A stretch of DNA of 64,000 nucleotides from Halobacillus fulvus (GCA_004078665.1 SCFO01000001.1:522377-586376); one strand, 5' to 3'. Counted from the stretch's first letter, positions 8,407-16,667 are shown. The notes: generated by a model from the sequence alone, not told the origin. A program made the numbers and translations.

Positions 8407-8500
8407 CTATATTTCTTTTAAACGATAAACAAACTCATTATTTTTTATAAAGGAATGGGTATGGTAAGATAATAGTTACTTTAAATGAGAGGTGGTCGGA

Positions 8501-9268
8501 ATGGGGATAGCCGTAATGACTGTGGCACTCCTTTTATGTTTGTTATTTTACATGTACTTTAATGCACAAAACGACTATCTTGACGTAAAGGAATGGGAGG
8601 ATCAAACGTTTACGAGCGAACATCCTCTGCGCATCTTTTTTATATCTGATGTACATAATCGGGTCATAAATGAGAAAACCCTTGCAAAGGTAGGGGAAGT
8701 CGATTTGATTATCGTCGGCGGAGATTTGGTGGATCAACGGACTAGGCTCGATAAAATAAAGTTTAATTTAAAGAGCTTGAAACAGCTAAACGGTGATATA
8801 TTTTTCATTCCCGGAAACAATGATCATGAACTCGTCGACCATGATCTGCTCGGCGTTCTCTCTCAGGAAGGCATCGGTGTTCTGTCTAATGAGGATTATG
8901 TTTTTTTTCATCATGACACACCAATTGTGCTGAGTGGCATTGATCCTTATTTTATGAAACCAAGACGTACACTCTCAGCTGTTGATGATTTCAAAGATTA
9001 TCAAATTCTTTGTATCCATGACCCGTTCGTTTACAGGAATATGAACAAAGAGGACCAGAAGAACTTCAATTTAATCCTAAGCGGACACACTCATGGAGGT
9101 CAAATCCGCTTGTTTGGATTCGGTCCTTACCAGCGTGGTGGCTGGGTCCGTAAGGGGAATCGCTCTGAACTAGTGAGTGAAGGGTACGGAACGTCTTTAC
9201 TTCCCCTACGTTTAGGAACGAAAGCAGAATGCCACAAAATCACCATTCATTCTTCAAATGTTGTATAA
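8501..9268 (+). CDS. ypbG: Membrane-anchored metallophosphoesterase, YpbG-like
   Basis: A 255-residue protein with one N-terminal membrane helix (residues ~2-20) and a calcineurin-like phosphoesterase domain. Metal-binding motifs are DVH (50-52), GGDLVD (73-78), PGNNDHE (~104-110) and GHTHGGQ (~197-203). These bind a di-metal centre that hydrolyses phosphate esters; the natural substrate is not known. Position between a regulator upstream of mecB and the fer-recS region agrees with B. subtilis ypbG. ATG 8501 follows GAGAGGTGG by 5 nt. Confidence 0.82.
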   Translation: MGIAVMTVALLLCLLFYMYFNAQNDYLDVKEWEDQTFTSEHPLRIFFISDVHNRVINEKTLAKVGEVDLIIVGGDLVDQRTRLDKIKFNLKSLKQLNGDIFFIPGNNDHELVDHDLLGVLSQEGIGVLSNEDYVFFHHDTPIVLSGIDPYFMKPRRTLSAVDDFKDYQILCIHDPFVYRNMNKEDQKNFNLILSGHTHGGQIRLFGFGPYQRGGWVRKGNRSELVSEGYGTSLLPLRLGTKAECHKITIHSSNVV

Positions 9269-9279
9269 AGAATATACAA
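9261..9279. promoter_or_regulatory. Putative operator upstream of the MerR/B12 regulator
   Basis: Perfect inverted repeat TTGTATA-N5-TATACAA ending 2 bp before the -35 of the regulator promoter; it overlaps the stop codon of ypbG. Likely an autoregulatory site (inference). Confidence 0.5.
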
Positions 9280-9281
9280 AT

Positions 9282-9311
9282 TTTACACACCGAACATTGT
9301 TTCGATATAAT
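9282..9311 (+). promoter_or_regulatory. SigA promoter of the MerR/B12 regulator
   Basis: TTTACA at 9282-9287 and a perfect TATAAT at 9306-9311 are separated by 18 bp. It is flanked by the two inverted repeats listed separately. Confidence 0.65.
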
Positions 9312-9363
9312 AATGATATAGTCTGGTGCTTTTAGCTATTTTTTGAAGAGCATACACTGCACT

Positions 9364-9378
9364 CTACAAAAAATGTAG
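9364..9378. promoter_or_regulatory. Second inverted repeat in the leader of the MerR/B12 regulator
   Basis: CTACA-N5-TGTAG, between the predicted transcription start and the start codon. It shares the TGTA core with the upstream repeat and could be a second operator. Confidence 0.4.
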
Positions 9379-9401
9379 CAGCCACATAGGGGGGAAGGCT
9401 A

Positions 9402-10304
9402 TTGGCAAAAACTAAACCGAAATACAATATAAAGGCTGTTTCGCAGATGATTGGCATACAGCCAGGCACTTTACGTGCATGGGAACGTCGGTATAAGATG
9501 ATTCGCCCATCTCGAAATGAAGCCGGACACCGTCTTTACACAGACGAGCATATAAAGATTCTGAAATGGTTGATGGAAAAAGTGAATAAAGGTTTTACTA
9601 TTTCACAAGCCGTTTCACTTCTGGAGAGTAACGAAAGCGTTCTTAATGAATCCACGAAGTCGGAATACAACAATCAGTTGGATAAGATTGGGGACGAACT
9701 GCTCGACAACCTGCTGTCATTCAACGAAAATGCGGCACAGAGAAAACTTGACCATGCGTTCAGCCTGTTTACACCTGAAACTGTGGCTATTGATATTATT
9801 GGTCCAATTTTGGTAAAAATCGGGGATCTATGGGAAGAAAATCGAATTACGAGTGCCCACGAGCATTTTGCCAGTCAGTTTATACGTTCGCGCATCGGGA
9901 TGATGCTGCTATCAATCCCTACAGATGGCATGCTTCCGAAGGCATTACTCGTTTGTGGACCGAATGAGCGTCATGAACTCGGGCTGCTTATATTCGCTCT
10001 TTTTCTTAAGCGGAAGGGATACGATGTCGTCTATTTAGGGCAAAGTATCGCAGGTGGGGACATCGATATTGTGATTGAAGAGATTGAACCTACGTACATG
10101 TTCATGTCTTGTACACTGAAAAAGAATATTCCAATTACAGTGCGCTTGGCGGAATCTCTTCAAAAACAATTCCCGGACTTAAGAATCGGACTTGGAGGGT
10201 ACGCTTACGACCGCTTATCTGAGCTTGATAAAAAAAGAATCGAACCTTTCATTGTAGGGAATTCGAAGAAGGATTGGGAAGAGTGGCTGCAGGCGAAAGC
10301 CTAA
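9402..10304 (+). CDS. MerR-family regulator with B12-binding domain (CarH/LitR-like)
   Basis: A 300-residue protein. Residues ~8-75 are a MerR winged helix-turn-helix (IKAVSQMIGIQPGTLRAWERRYKMIRPSRNEAGHRLY). Residues ~95-170 form a helical cap with Trp144-x9-Glu154-His155, and ~178-300 a cobalamin-binding Rossmann domain with His191 in ERHELG. The W-x9-EH signature and lower His match, in kind and spacing, those used by CarH/LitR repressors to hold adenosylcobalamin, where light breaks the Co-C bond and releases DNA. A light- or B12-responsive repressor is therefore likely; the target genes are not in evidence. The start is TTG at 9402 with GGGGGGAAGG upstream. Confidence 0.85.
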   Translation: MAKTKPKYNIKAVSQMIGIQPGTLRAWERRYKMIRPSRNEAGHRLYTDEHIKILKWLMEKVNKGFTISQAVSLLESNESVLNESTKSEYNNQLDKIGDELLDNLLSFNENAAQRKLDHAFSLFTPETVAIDIIGPILVKIGDLWEENRITSAHEHFASQFIRSRIGMMLLSIPTDGMLPKALLVCGPNERHELGLLIFALFLKRKGYDVVYLGQSIAGGDIDIVIEEIEPTYMFMSCTLKKNIPITVRLAESLQKQFPDLRIGLGGYAYDRLSELDKKRIEPFIVGNSKKDWEEWLQAKA

Positions 10305-10323
10305 GCCTTGAAGAATCAAAGAG

Positions 10324-10353
10324 TTGCCCCTGATGAAACGAGTCAGATATAAT
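10324..10353 (+). promoter_or_regulatory. SigA promoter of mecB
   Basis: TTGCCC (10324-10329) and perfect TATAAT (10348-10353), 18-bp spacer, about 75 bp upstream of mecB. Confidence 0.55.
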
Positions 10354-10426
10354 TTTAAAAAAGGTACCATATCGGCAACATCCTTCATATGATATAGATA
10401 AACACATCGTACAGGGGGGCGATCAT

Positions 10427-11008
10427 ATGCGAGTAGAAAGAATGTCTAATGAAAAGTTTAAGATTTTCCTTACATTCGATGATTTAACGGATCGAGGTCT
10501 ATCTCGCGATGAACTATGGAATGACTTGCCCAGAGTTCATAGAATTTTCAGCGATATGATGTATGATGCGGGAATTGAGCTTGGGGTGGAACTGACAGGT
10601 GTATTGCTTGTCCAAGTGTATCTACTGCAGGCTCAAGGGATGCTCATTGTCGTAACCAAAACAGAATCAGATGAGTTTGAAGAGGAAGAAGACTACATCG
10701 AGATGAAAGTCACACTGGATGAAAGTAAAGAAATCATGTTTACGTTCGACAATTTTGAAGATGTGATCCAATCAGGGTTGCACCTTCATCGTTTAGGGGT
10801 AGAGGGTGGTCGTCTATTTTATTACCACGATCATTATTATATGCTGTTGACTGATGAAGACATTCTCCATTTAGATCCTGATCAGGTGATAGCCATATTG
10901 TCCGAGTTTGCCTCTGCTTCTACCGCGACTTCCCACAGGCTGATCGAATATGGCAAAACGGTGATGAATGAGTTAGCCTGTACAACCATTGCCAATCATT
11001 TTGATTAA
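10427..11008 (+). CDS. mecB: Adaptor protein MecB (MecA paralog, YpbH)
   Basis: A 193-residue adaptor for the ClpC ATPase. The N-terminal domain (MRVERMSNEKFKIFLTFDDLTDRGLSRDELW) recruits substrates; an acidic linker (EFEEEEDY) follows at about residue 83; the C-terminal domain (~90-185) contacts ClpC in MecA proteins. The DDLTDRGL and IELGVE-like stretches and the synteny (ypbG-ypbH) favour MecB over MecA. In B. subtilis it modulates ClpCP proteolysis and sporulation. ATG 10427 follows AGGGGGGCGAT. The gene is monocistronic, with its own promoter and terminator. Confidence 0.88.
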   Translation: MRVERMSNEKFKIFLTFDDLTDRGLSRDELWNDLPRVHRIFSDMMYDAGIELGVELTGVLLVQVYLLQAQGMLIVVTKTESDEFEEEEDYIEMKVTLDESKEIMFTFDNFEDVIQSGLHLHRLGVEGGRLFYYHDHYYMLLTDEDILHLDPDQVIAILSEFASASTATSHRLIEYGKTVMNELACTTIANHFD

Positions 11009-11346
11009 ATGAAATGAACGTTGCTTACTATTAGCTACGTTCTTTTTTTTGGTTTATTAATGTGGTGTTGTTATATACAAGAAAGGCTATTGGTAAAAGG
11101 TATTATTTTTTGGAGGGTTAGTAAGACTTCCTGGAACATAGTCAATCTTAAGATCTATAATAATATACCCTTTGGCGTGGGGACGATGTGCAAAATACTG
11201 GGCTGTAAATAAAGAATGTATTTGTTCAGTAGAGCGAATTCATTTGTTCTATCCTTGCTCAATTTAGAATAGAAGAGGATGGATGGACGTGTTAAGATAA
11301 ATATGATTGCCCCACATTTTTTTAAATTGAAATGGAGTGTAAGTTA
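11009..11346. other. 338-bp intergenic region between mecB and ddl
   Basis: The first 40 bases hold the mecB terminator. The remainder contains two copies of ATTTGTTC about 20 bp apart near 11220-11255, but no convincing promoter, RNA gene or coding sequence. A 63-codon frame from 11021 begins inside the terminator stem and is rejected. Confidence 0.6.
11016..11050 (+). terminator. Terminator of mecB
   Basis: Stem GAACGTTGC (11016-11024) / GCTACGTTC (11034-11042) with one mismatch, followed by eight T. Confidence 0.82.
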
Positions 11347-12276
11347 ATGAAGATTGCGGTTTTGTATGGCGGAACCTCTGGTGAACGTGAGGTTTCCCTG
11401 TCAACGGGTAAGGGAATTATAAAAGCATTGAAAAATAAAGGCCACGAGGTCGTTGATATCGATTTTTCACCTGATAAACTTCAGGAAGTTTTAAATCTCC
11501 AAGTGGACTTAGTATTTCTAGGGTTACACGGTAAATTCGGTGAGGATGGTAAAATCCAAGGCCTTCTCGATATGCTTGGTATTCCATATGTAGGTTCTGG
11601 AGTGCTTGCCTCCGCCTTAGCTATGGATAAAGCGAAATCCAAGCAGATATTCTCTCTCAATGGAATCGAAACGGCCAAGAGCCGGACGTATCGTGTAGAA
11701 GGACTGGAGACGTATGAGGACATTTTAGAGGATGTTTCTTCTTCTTTTTCAATTCCTTTTGTTATCAAGCCGAATCAAGAGGGCTCCACGCTCGGGTTGA
11801 CCATCGTAAAAGAAAGAGATCAAATAAAGCAGGCTATCGAGACGGCAGCCCAATCAGACTCTGTCATCCTTGTCGAAGATTATGTAAAAGGTCTGGAAGT
11901 AACCGTTCCGGTCATCGGAAAACAGGGAGAAGAACAAGCTTTGCCTGTCATCGAAATTATCCCTAAGAATGAATACTATGATTTCGATTCAAAATATAAA
12001 CCAGGCGGCAGTGAACATATCGTTCCGGCAAGACTGGACAATGAATTAACGGAACGCTTAAAGCGTGAAGCTGTACTCGCTCACCAATTATTGGGATGCG
12101 AAGTATATTCTAGAGTAGACTTCATAGTCAATGAGGAGCAGGAGCCGATCATCCTTGAAGTCAATACACTTCCGGGAATGACCCCGACTAGTCTGTTTCC
12201 TGATTCTGCACTAGAAATGGGATGGAGTTATGATGATTTAATACAGAAATTCGTCGAGCTGACCGAAGTGGAATAG
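11347..12276 (+). CDS. ddl: D-alanine--D-alanine ligase
   Basis: A 309-residue ATP-grasp ligase that joins two D-alanines for peptidoglycan precursor synthesis in the cytoplasm. Visible motifs are LYGGTSGEREVSLSTG near the N-terminus, FLGLHGKFGEDGKIQG (substrate loop), FVIKPNQEGSTLGL (ATP-binding), and ILEVNTLPGMTPTSL at the C-terminus with metal-binding Glu and Asn. ATG 11347 is the start of the conserved MKIAVLYGG sequence; the extra upstream in-frame codons at 11332 are not supported. It stands alone between terminators; murF is not adjacent. Confidence 0.93.
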   Translation: MKIAVLYGGTSGEREVSLSTGKGIIKALKNKGHEVVDIDFSPDKLQEVLNLQVDLVFLGLHGKFGEDGKIQGLLDMLGIPYVGSGVLASALAMDKAKSKQIFSLNGIETAKSRTYRVEGLETYEDILEDVSSSFSIPFVIKPNQEGSTLGLTIVKERDQIKQAIETAAQSDSVILVEDYVKGLEVTVPVIGKQGEEQALPVIEIIPKNEYYDFDSKYKPGGSEHIVPARLDNELTERLKREAVLAHQLLGCEVYSRVDFIVNEEQEPIILEVNTLPGMTPTSLFPDSALEMGWSYDDLIQKFVELTEVE

Positions 12277-12285
12277 GTTGTGTGA

Positions 12286-12301
12286 ATGCAAACGCTTTCA
12301 A
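12286..12301. promoter_or_regulatory. Catabolite-responsive element (cre) upstream of gudB
   Basis: ATGCAAACGCTTTCAA matches the CcpA operator consensus WTGNNARCGNWWWCAW at every position. It lies ~38 bp upstream of the predicted -35 of gudB and just after the ddl stop. Confidence 0.65.
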
Positions 12302-12338
12302 ACGCCAGTTAATCAGCATGAATTTAATTATTTCTCGC

Positions 12339-12367
12339 TTTCCATTATAGAGGGTAGAGTGTATACT
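12339..12367 (+). promoter_or_regulatory. Putative SigA promoter of gudB
   Basis: TTTCCA (12339-12344) and TATACT (12362-12367) with 17-bp spacing; the -35 is weak. Confidence 0.5.
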
Positions 12368-12419
12368 AATGACTGAACGATGACCCTTTATTCAATGGAT
12401 TGATATAGGAGGTAAACGG

Positions 12420-13700
12420 ATGGTAGCCGATAAGCCAACAGATTCTGCAAATGAAAACAATGATAAACTCGATGTGTTGAAGTCTACACAAACCGTAATT
12501 AAAAAGGCACTTGATAAATTAGGGTATCCTAATGAAGTATATGAGTTGATGAAAGAACCCGTACGAATGATGACGGTGCGAATACCGGTTCGTATGGACA
12601 ACGACCAAATTAAAGTGTTTACAGGCTATCGGGCCCAGCATAACGATGCCGTCGGTCCGACGAAGGGTGGCGTGCGCTTTCACCCAAACGTCTCTGAAAA
12701 AGAGGTTAAGGCTTTATCAATCTGGATGAGCTTAAAAGCAGGAATTGTAGATCTTCCATACGGAGGAGGAAAAGGTGGAATCGTCTGTGATCCACGAGAA
12801 ATGTCCTTTAGAGAACTTGAGGGCGTCAGTAGAGGGTATGTCAGAGCCATCAGTCAAATTGTCGGTCCTACAAAAGACATCCCAGCACCTGACGTTTTTA
12901 CGAATTCTCAGATTATGGCATGGATGATGGATGAATACAGCCGAATTGATGAATTCAACAATCCCGGCTTTATTACAGGTAAACCGCTTGTGCTTGGCGG
13001 ATCGCACGGACGTGAAACAGCTACTGCCAAAGGGGTTACAATCTGCATTGAAGAAGCTGCCAAGAAAAAAGGCATCAATGTAGAAGGTGCCCGTGTCGTC
13101 GTACAAGGGTTTGGAAATGCCGGAAGCTTTCTGGCGAAGTTCATGCACGATCGTGGAGCGAAAGTGATTGGAATTTCGGATGCCTATGGCGGACTGCACG
13201 ACCCAGACGGTTTAGACATCGATTACTTACTTGATCGCCGTGACAGTTTCGGAACCGTCACAAACCTTTTCAAAAATACGATCAGTAACAAAGAATTGCT
13301 TGAACTTGATTGTGATATCCTAGTACCTGCGGCGATTGAAAACCAAATTACTGAAGATAATGCACATAACATAAAAGCTTCCATCGTAGTGGAAGCTGCT
13401 AACGGACCTACAACTCTTGACGCAACGAGAATCCTTTCCGAACGCGATATTCTGTTAGTTCCTGATGTCCTTGCATCAGCAGGAGGAGTGACTGTATCCT
13501 ATTTCGAATGGGTGCAAAATAATCAGGGCTACTACTGGACAGAGGAAGAAGTCGAAGAAAAACTTCAAAAAGTGATTGTCAAAGGCTTTGATAACGTATA
13601 TCGCACAGCAGAAACAAGACGCGTCGATATGAGACTCGCCTCTTACATGGTGGGTGTACGTAAAATGGCAGAGGCCTCCCGTTTCCGTGGATGGATATAG
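12420..13700 (+). CDS. gudB: NAD-type glutamate dehydrogenase
   Basis: A 426-residue enzyme converting glutamate to 2-oxoglutarate and ammonium, linking amino-acid catabolism to the TCA cycle. The glutamate-site stretch GPTKGGVRFHP and LPYGGGKGGIVCDP hold the catalytic Lys residues; the Rossmann motif is VVQGFGNAGSFLA. The sequence around EKEVKALSIWMSLKAG has no tandem three-residue repeat of the kind that inactivates cryptic gudB in laboratory B. subtilis, so this copy should be active. AGGAGG precedes the ATG. A perfect cre site upstream suggests carbon-catabolite control. The position before bdr (ypdA) matches gudB rather than rocG. Confidence 0.93.
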   Translation: MVADKPTDSANENNDKLDVLKSTQTVIKKALDKLGYPNEVYELMKEPVRMMTVRIPVRMDNDQIKVFTGYRAQHNDAVGPTKGGVRFHPNVSEKEVKALSIWMSLKAGIVDLPYGGGKGGIVCDPREMSFRELEGVSRGYVRAISQIVGPTKDIPAPDVFTNSQIMAWMMDEYSRIDEFNNPGFITGKPLVLGGSHGRETATAKGVTICIEEAAKKKGINVEGARVVVQGFGNAGSFLAKFMHDRGAKVIGISDAYGGLHDPDGLDIDYLLDRRDSFGTVTNLFKNTISNKELLELDCDILVPAAIENQITEDNAHNIKASIVVEAANGPTTLDATRILSERDILLVPDVLASAGGVTVSYFEWVQNNQGYYWTEEEVEEKLQKVIVKGFDNVYRTAETRRVDMRLASYMVGVRKMAEASRFRGWI

Positions 13701-13718
13701 GTTGATTTGGTTAAAGGA

Positions 13719-13750
13719 ATCTCCTATCATTATATGGTAGGAGATTTTTA
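13719..13750 (+). terminator. Terminator of gudB
   Basis: Stem AATCTCCTA (13719-13727) / TAGGAGATT (13738-13746) with additional inner pairing, followed by T residues. Confidence 0.85.
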
Positions 13751-13818
13751 CTTGTTTGAGACTGCTTTCAACAGCGGATGATGATAAAGGTTTTCGTATG
13801 TAAAGAGGAGTGACAATT

Positions 13819-14811
13819 GTGCAACAGGAAAAAGTCATTATTATAGGTGGCGGCCCATGTGGAATGAGTACAGCTATCGAATTGAAGAAAAAGGGCTTAG
13901 AACCCTTAATTATAGAAAAAGGGAATATCGTGAACTCGATTTACCATTATCCTACTCATCAGACCTTTTTCAGCTCGAGTGACAAATTGGAAATCGGTGA
14001 GATCCCTTTTATTACGGAAAGGCAAAAACCGGTTCGTAATGAAGCGCTCGCCTATTATCGGAGTGTAGCAGAAAGAGAAAAATTGAGAATCCATGCTTTT
14101 GAGAAGGTAGAAAAAGTAGAGAAGAATAAACAAGGCTTTTCTATTCATACGGTCAAGAATACAGGTGACCGTGAAGTTTATTTGACAGACCAGGTCGTTG
14201 TGGCCACAGGCTATTATGACCAGCCGAACTACATGGGAGTGAAAGGGGAAAGCCTTGATAAGGTGAAACATTACTTCAAAGAAGCTCATCCCTATTACAA
14301 GAAAAATGTAGTCGTGATCGGCGGAAAGAATTCTGCAGCTGACGCAACGTTAGAACTAGAAAAAGCCGGTGCTAATGTGACTGTTCTATATCGTGGAGAG
14401 GAGTATTCGAAAAGCATCAAGCCTTGGATTCTGCCTCAATTCGAAGCGCTAGTAAACAAGGGGCTTGTTCAAATGGACTTCTGTGCAACCATTAAAGAAA
14501 TTACTGAAACGGAAGTCATTTACGAATGCAACGGACAAGAGAAAAGGTTGGAAAATGACTTTGTGTTCGCCATGACAGGCTATCGTCCAGACCATAGCTT
14601 TCTAACAAAAATGGGCGTCGATATGGACGAGGAAACAGGCCGACCGACCTTTGATGAAGATACAATGGAGACGAATGTTTCCGGTATTTATATTGCCGGT
14701 GTCATTGCAGCCGGATACAACAATAATGAAATCTTTATTGAGAATGGTCGTCATCATGGAGGCAAAATCGCCGAGTCCATCCGTCATAAATTTGCTAATC
14801 AAAAAGCCTGA
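13819..14811 (+). CDS. bdr: Bacillithiol-disulfide reductase Bdr (YpdA)
   Basis: A 330-residue FAD/NADPH oxidoreductase. The FAD-binding motif IIIGGGPCG is at residues 7-15 and a second nucleotide motif VVIGGKNSAAD near 170. In YpdA proteins the Cys in GGGPCG is the conserved active residue, numbered 14; starting at GTG 13819 puts it at exactly 14, and this start has GAGGAG 9 nt upstream, so it is preferred over GTG 13810. The family reduces oxidised bacillithiol to keep the thiol pool reduced. bshA, the first bacillithiol biosynthesis gene, is also in this window. Confidence 0.9.
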   Translation: MQQEKVIIIGGGPCGMSTAIELKKKGLEPLIIEKGNIVNSIYHYPTHQTFFSSSDKLEIGEIPFITERQKPVRNEALAYYRSVAEREKLRIHAFEKVEKVEKNKQGFSIHTVKNTGDREVYLTDQVVVATGYYDQPNYMGVKGESLDKVKHYFKEAHPYYKKNVVVIGGKNSAADATLELEKAGANVTVLYRGEEYSKSIKPWILPQFEALVNKGLVQMDFCATIKEITETEVIYECNGQEKRLENDFVFAMTGYRPDHSFLTKMGVDMDEETGRPTFDEDTMETNVSGIYIAGVIAAGYNNNEIFIENGRHHGGKIAESIRHKFANQKA

Positions 14812-14834
14812 AGGAGAATTCCCTCAGGCTTTTT
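14801..14834. terminator. Bidirectional terminator between bdr and ansA
   Basis: Perfect 11-bp stem AAAAAGCCTGA (14801-14811) / TCAGGCTTTTT (14824-14834) between convergent genes; both stop codons lie in or next to the stem. Confidence 0.92.
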
Positions 14835-15802
14835 TACGTGAACATGTGAGATAGTTCTGTAGGGTTGCTTGTCATTTCCAAGGCGACCAGCAGTTTGATT
14901 CTAGCCTTCGGTCCGGTCAGTCCATTTGAAAACACCACGCCCAATTCTCTCAATTGCTTTCCGCCACCATCATATCCATAGGTATCCTGCACAACGCCTT
15001 GATAGCATCTGGAAACAAGGATGATCGGGATGTTTTGCTCGATGGTTGTTTGAACGGCTTTTATCGTTTCAGGAGGCAAGTTTCCTTGTCCGAGCGCTTC
15101 AATGACAAGACCATCGATACCACTGCTTCTGATGGCATCGATTATCGAACCGTCCATTCCGGCGTATGCCTTAATCAATGCAACGTTCTTTCCGATACGC
15201 TGGATGGGGTACGACTCATGCCTGGTCATTTTATGATGGAAAAATACATCGCGTTTCGTTGTAATCCCAATCGGACCGTATTGGGGACTTTGAAAGGTCG
15301 CGACATTGCTTGTCGAAGTTTTCGTCACATTCCGGGCGGTATGAATTTCGTCATTCATCACAACCAGAACACCTTTATCTTGAGCCTCATCACAACTGGC
15401 GACACGAATCGCACTCAGCATATTATAAAGCCCATCTGAGCCGATTTCATTACTTGATCTCATCGCGCCTGTCACGACGACGGGTTTTCGAGTCTGTAGG
15501 AAAAGGTCCAAAAAGTAGGCCGTTTCTTCCAGTGTATCTGTCCCATGTGTAATAACGACACCATCATAATCTTTGTAAGCCATTTTCTCATGAATCGTCC
15601 GGCCAAGCTGGAGCATATGATCTGGTCGGATATGAGGGGATGGCAAATAAAAAAGGATTTCATCTTCAATTTGAGTGTTGCCCTGCAACTGTTTAGAAAT
15701 TTCCTCTAAAGGATGCTTCTCCGATGTATTTACTTCACTAGTTTCTTTATTTTCACTCATCGAGATCGTTCCACCGGTATGCAAAATCAAAATCCGTTTC
15801 AT
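14834..15802 (-). CDS. ansA: L-asparaginase (type I, cytoplasmic)
   Basis: A 322-residue enzyme hydrolysing asparagine to aspartate and ammonia. The first catalytic Thr is in LHTGGTISM near the N-terminus and the second in THGTDTLEETA. No signal peptide is visible, so it is the cytoplasmic AnsA type. ATG 15802 starts the conserved MKRILILHTGG segment; a TTG six codons upstream lacks an obvious binding site. No ansB (aspartase) follows it, unlike the ansAB operon. It faces bdr across a shared terminator. Confidence 0.9.
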   Translation of the reverse strand: MKRILILHTGGTISMSENKETSEVNTSEKHPLEEISKQLQGNTQIEDEILFYLPSPHIRPDHMLQLGRTIHEKMAYKDYDGVVITHGTDTLEETAYFLDLFLQTRKPVVVTGAMRSSNEIGSDGLYNMLSAIRVASCDEAQDKGVLVVMNDEIHTARNVTKTSTSNVATFQSPQYGPIGITTKRDVFFHHKMTRHESYPIQRIGKNVALIKAYAGMDGSIIDAIRSSGIDGLVIEALGQGNLPPETIKAVQTTIEQNIPIILVSRCYQGVVQDTYGYDGGGKQLRELGVVFSNGLTGPKARIKLLVALEMTSNPTELSHMFT

Positions 15803-15892
15803 GTTTACACCAACTTCCAATCATTTATTCCTTTTCTATCCCCTTCATGATACGATGAAATACAGGTGAAAGAAAGGGAGGGTTGATGAATC

Positions 15893-16552
15893 ATGGCCAT
15901 ATTAACAGCGGCCATCTCTCCGGCTGTTGCCATTATGACGTTCATTTATCTAAGCAAAAAAATTGAGTTAGAACCTCTTCCTTTAATTATACGTATGTTT
16001 GTGATCGGTGTCATTATGGTGTTTCCGATCATGTTTATCCAATACGCTTTTGAAACGGAAGTCATTTTTCAGTCTCCCTTACTGAAGTCTGTCCTTCTCG
16101 CAGGATTGATCGAAGAATTCTTCAAATGGTTCTTTTTATTGTTCGTTGCCTATCGCCATTCGGCTTTCGACCATCATTACGATGGCATCATCTATGGAGT
16201 ATCGATCAGCCTTGGGTTCGCCACGATTGAAAATATTATCTACTTGTTTGCAAATGGAATAGAAATTGCGGTCTTACGTGCCATTTTCCCTGTTTCTTCC
16301 CATGCGTTATTCGGAATCATTATGGGGTATTATTTAGGAAAAGCCAAATTTACGGAAAGTCACACTCGTTTGTGCTTATTATTAGGTTTACTGATCCCTG
16401 TGACTTTACACAGTTTATATGATTATATCCTGCAAGTGCAGGAGCATACATGGATGTATTGGATTACCCCTTTTATGATTTTGCTTTGGGTACTAGGAGT
16501 TAGGAAAATACGGATTGCCAACAAACACCACGAAAAACTATTAAAGCCATAA
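15893..16552 (+). CDS. prsW: Membrane glutamic protease PrsW
   Basis: A 219-residue multi-pass protein. The active-site motif EEFFKW is at residues 74-79, with HHYDGIIYGVSISLGFATIEN (first His/Asp motif) and SSHALFGIIMGYYLG following, all typical of PrsW. In B. subtilis PrsW makes the first cut in the anti-sigma factor RsiW, releasing sigma-W after envelope stress. No sigW-rsiW genes are in this window. The ATG is preceded by AAGGGAGGG. It lies upstream of sleB-ypeB but is separated by a terminator. Confidence 0.9.
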   Translation: MAILTAAISPAVAIMTFIYLSKKIELEPLPLIIRMFVIGVIMVFPIMFIQYAFETEVIFQSPLLKSVLLAGLIEEFFKWFFLLFVAYRHSAFDHHYDGIIYGVSISLGFATIENIIYLFANGIEIAVLRAIFPVSSHALFGIIMGYYLGKAKFTESHTRLCLLLGLLIPVTLHSLYDYILQVQEHTWMYWITPFMILLWVLGVRKIRIANKHHEKLLKP

Positions 16553-16577
16553 CCACTGCAGCGGCAGTGGTTTTTTT
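16551..16577 (+). terminator. Terminator of prsW
   Basis: Perfect 9-bp stem AACCACTGC (16551-16559) / GCAGTGGTT (16564-16572), tetraloop, then seven T. Confidence 0.9.
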
Positions 16578-16638
16578 GTGCAAAGAAATAGGGCGATGCT
16601 TAAGGAAAGGTTAAATGAGAGAATAAACCTTGATGAAT

Positions 16639-16667
16639 GTATAAACTTCGTATTCTGTCGGACACTA
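16639..16667 (+). promoter_or_regulatory. Putative forespore sigma-G promoter of sleB-ypeB
   Basis: GTATA (16639-16643), 17-bp spacer, GACACTA (16661-16667) compares with the sigma-G pattern GHATR / CATWMTA (5 of 7 in the -10). sleB-ypeB is sigma-G dependent in B. subtilis. Confidence 0.42.

Noticed and set aside
11021-11212. 63-codon frame on the plus strand after mecB
   Set aside because: It starts inside the mecB terminator stem, has no ribosome-binding site and shows no protein-like composition.
12650-12760. Inactivating tandem duplication known from cryptic gudB
   Set aside because: The relevant region reads as a single copy with the normal family length; no 9-bp repeat is present.
12732-13199. 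155-codon frame antisense to gudB
   Set aside because: Antisense shadow of gudB with unlikely composition (many Cys, Ser and Phe) and no translation signals.
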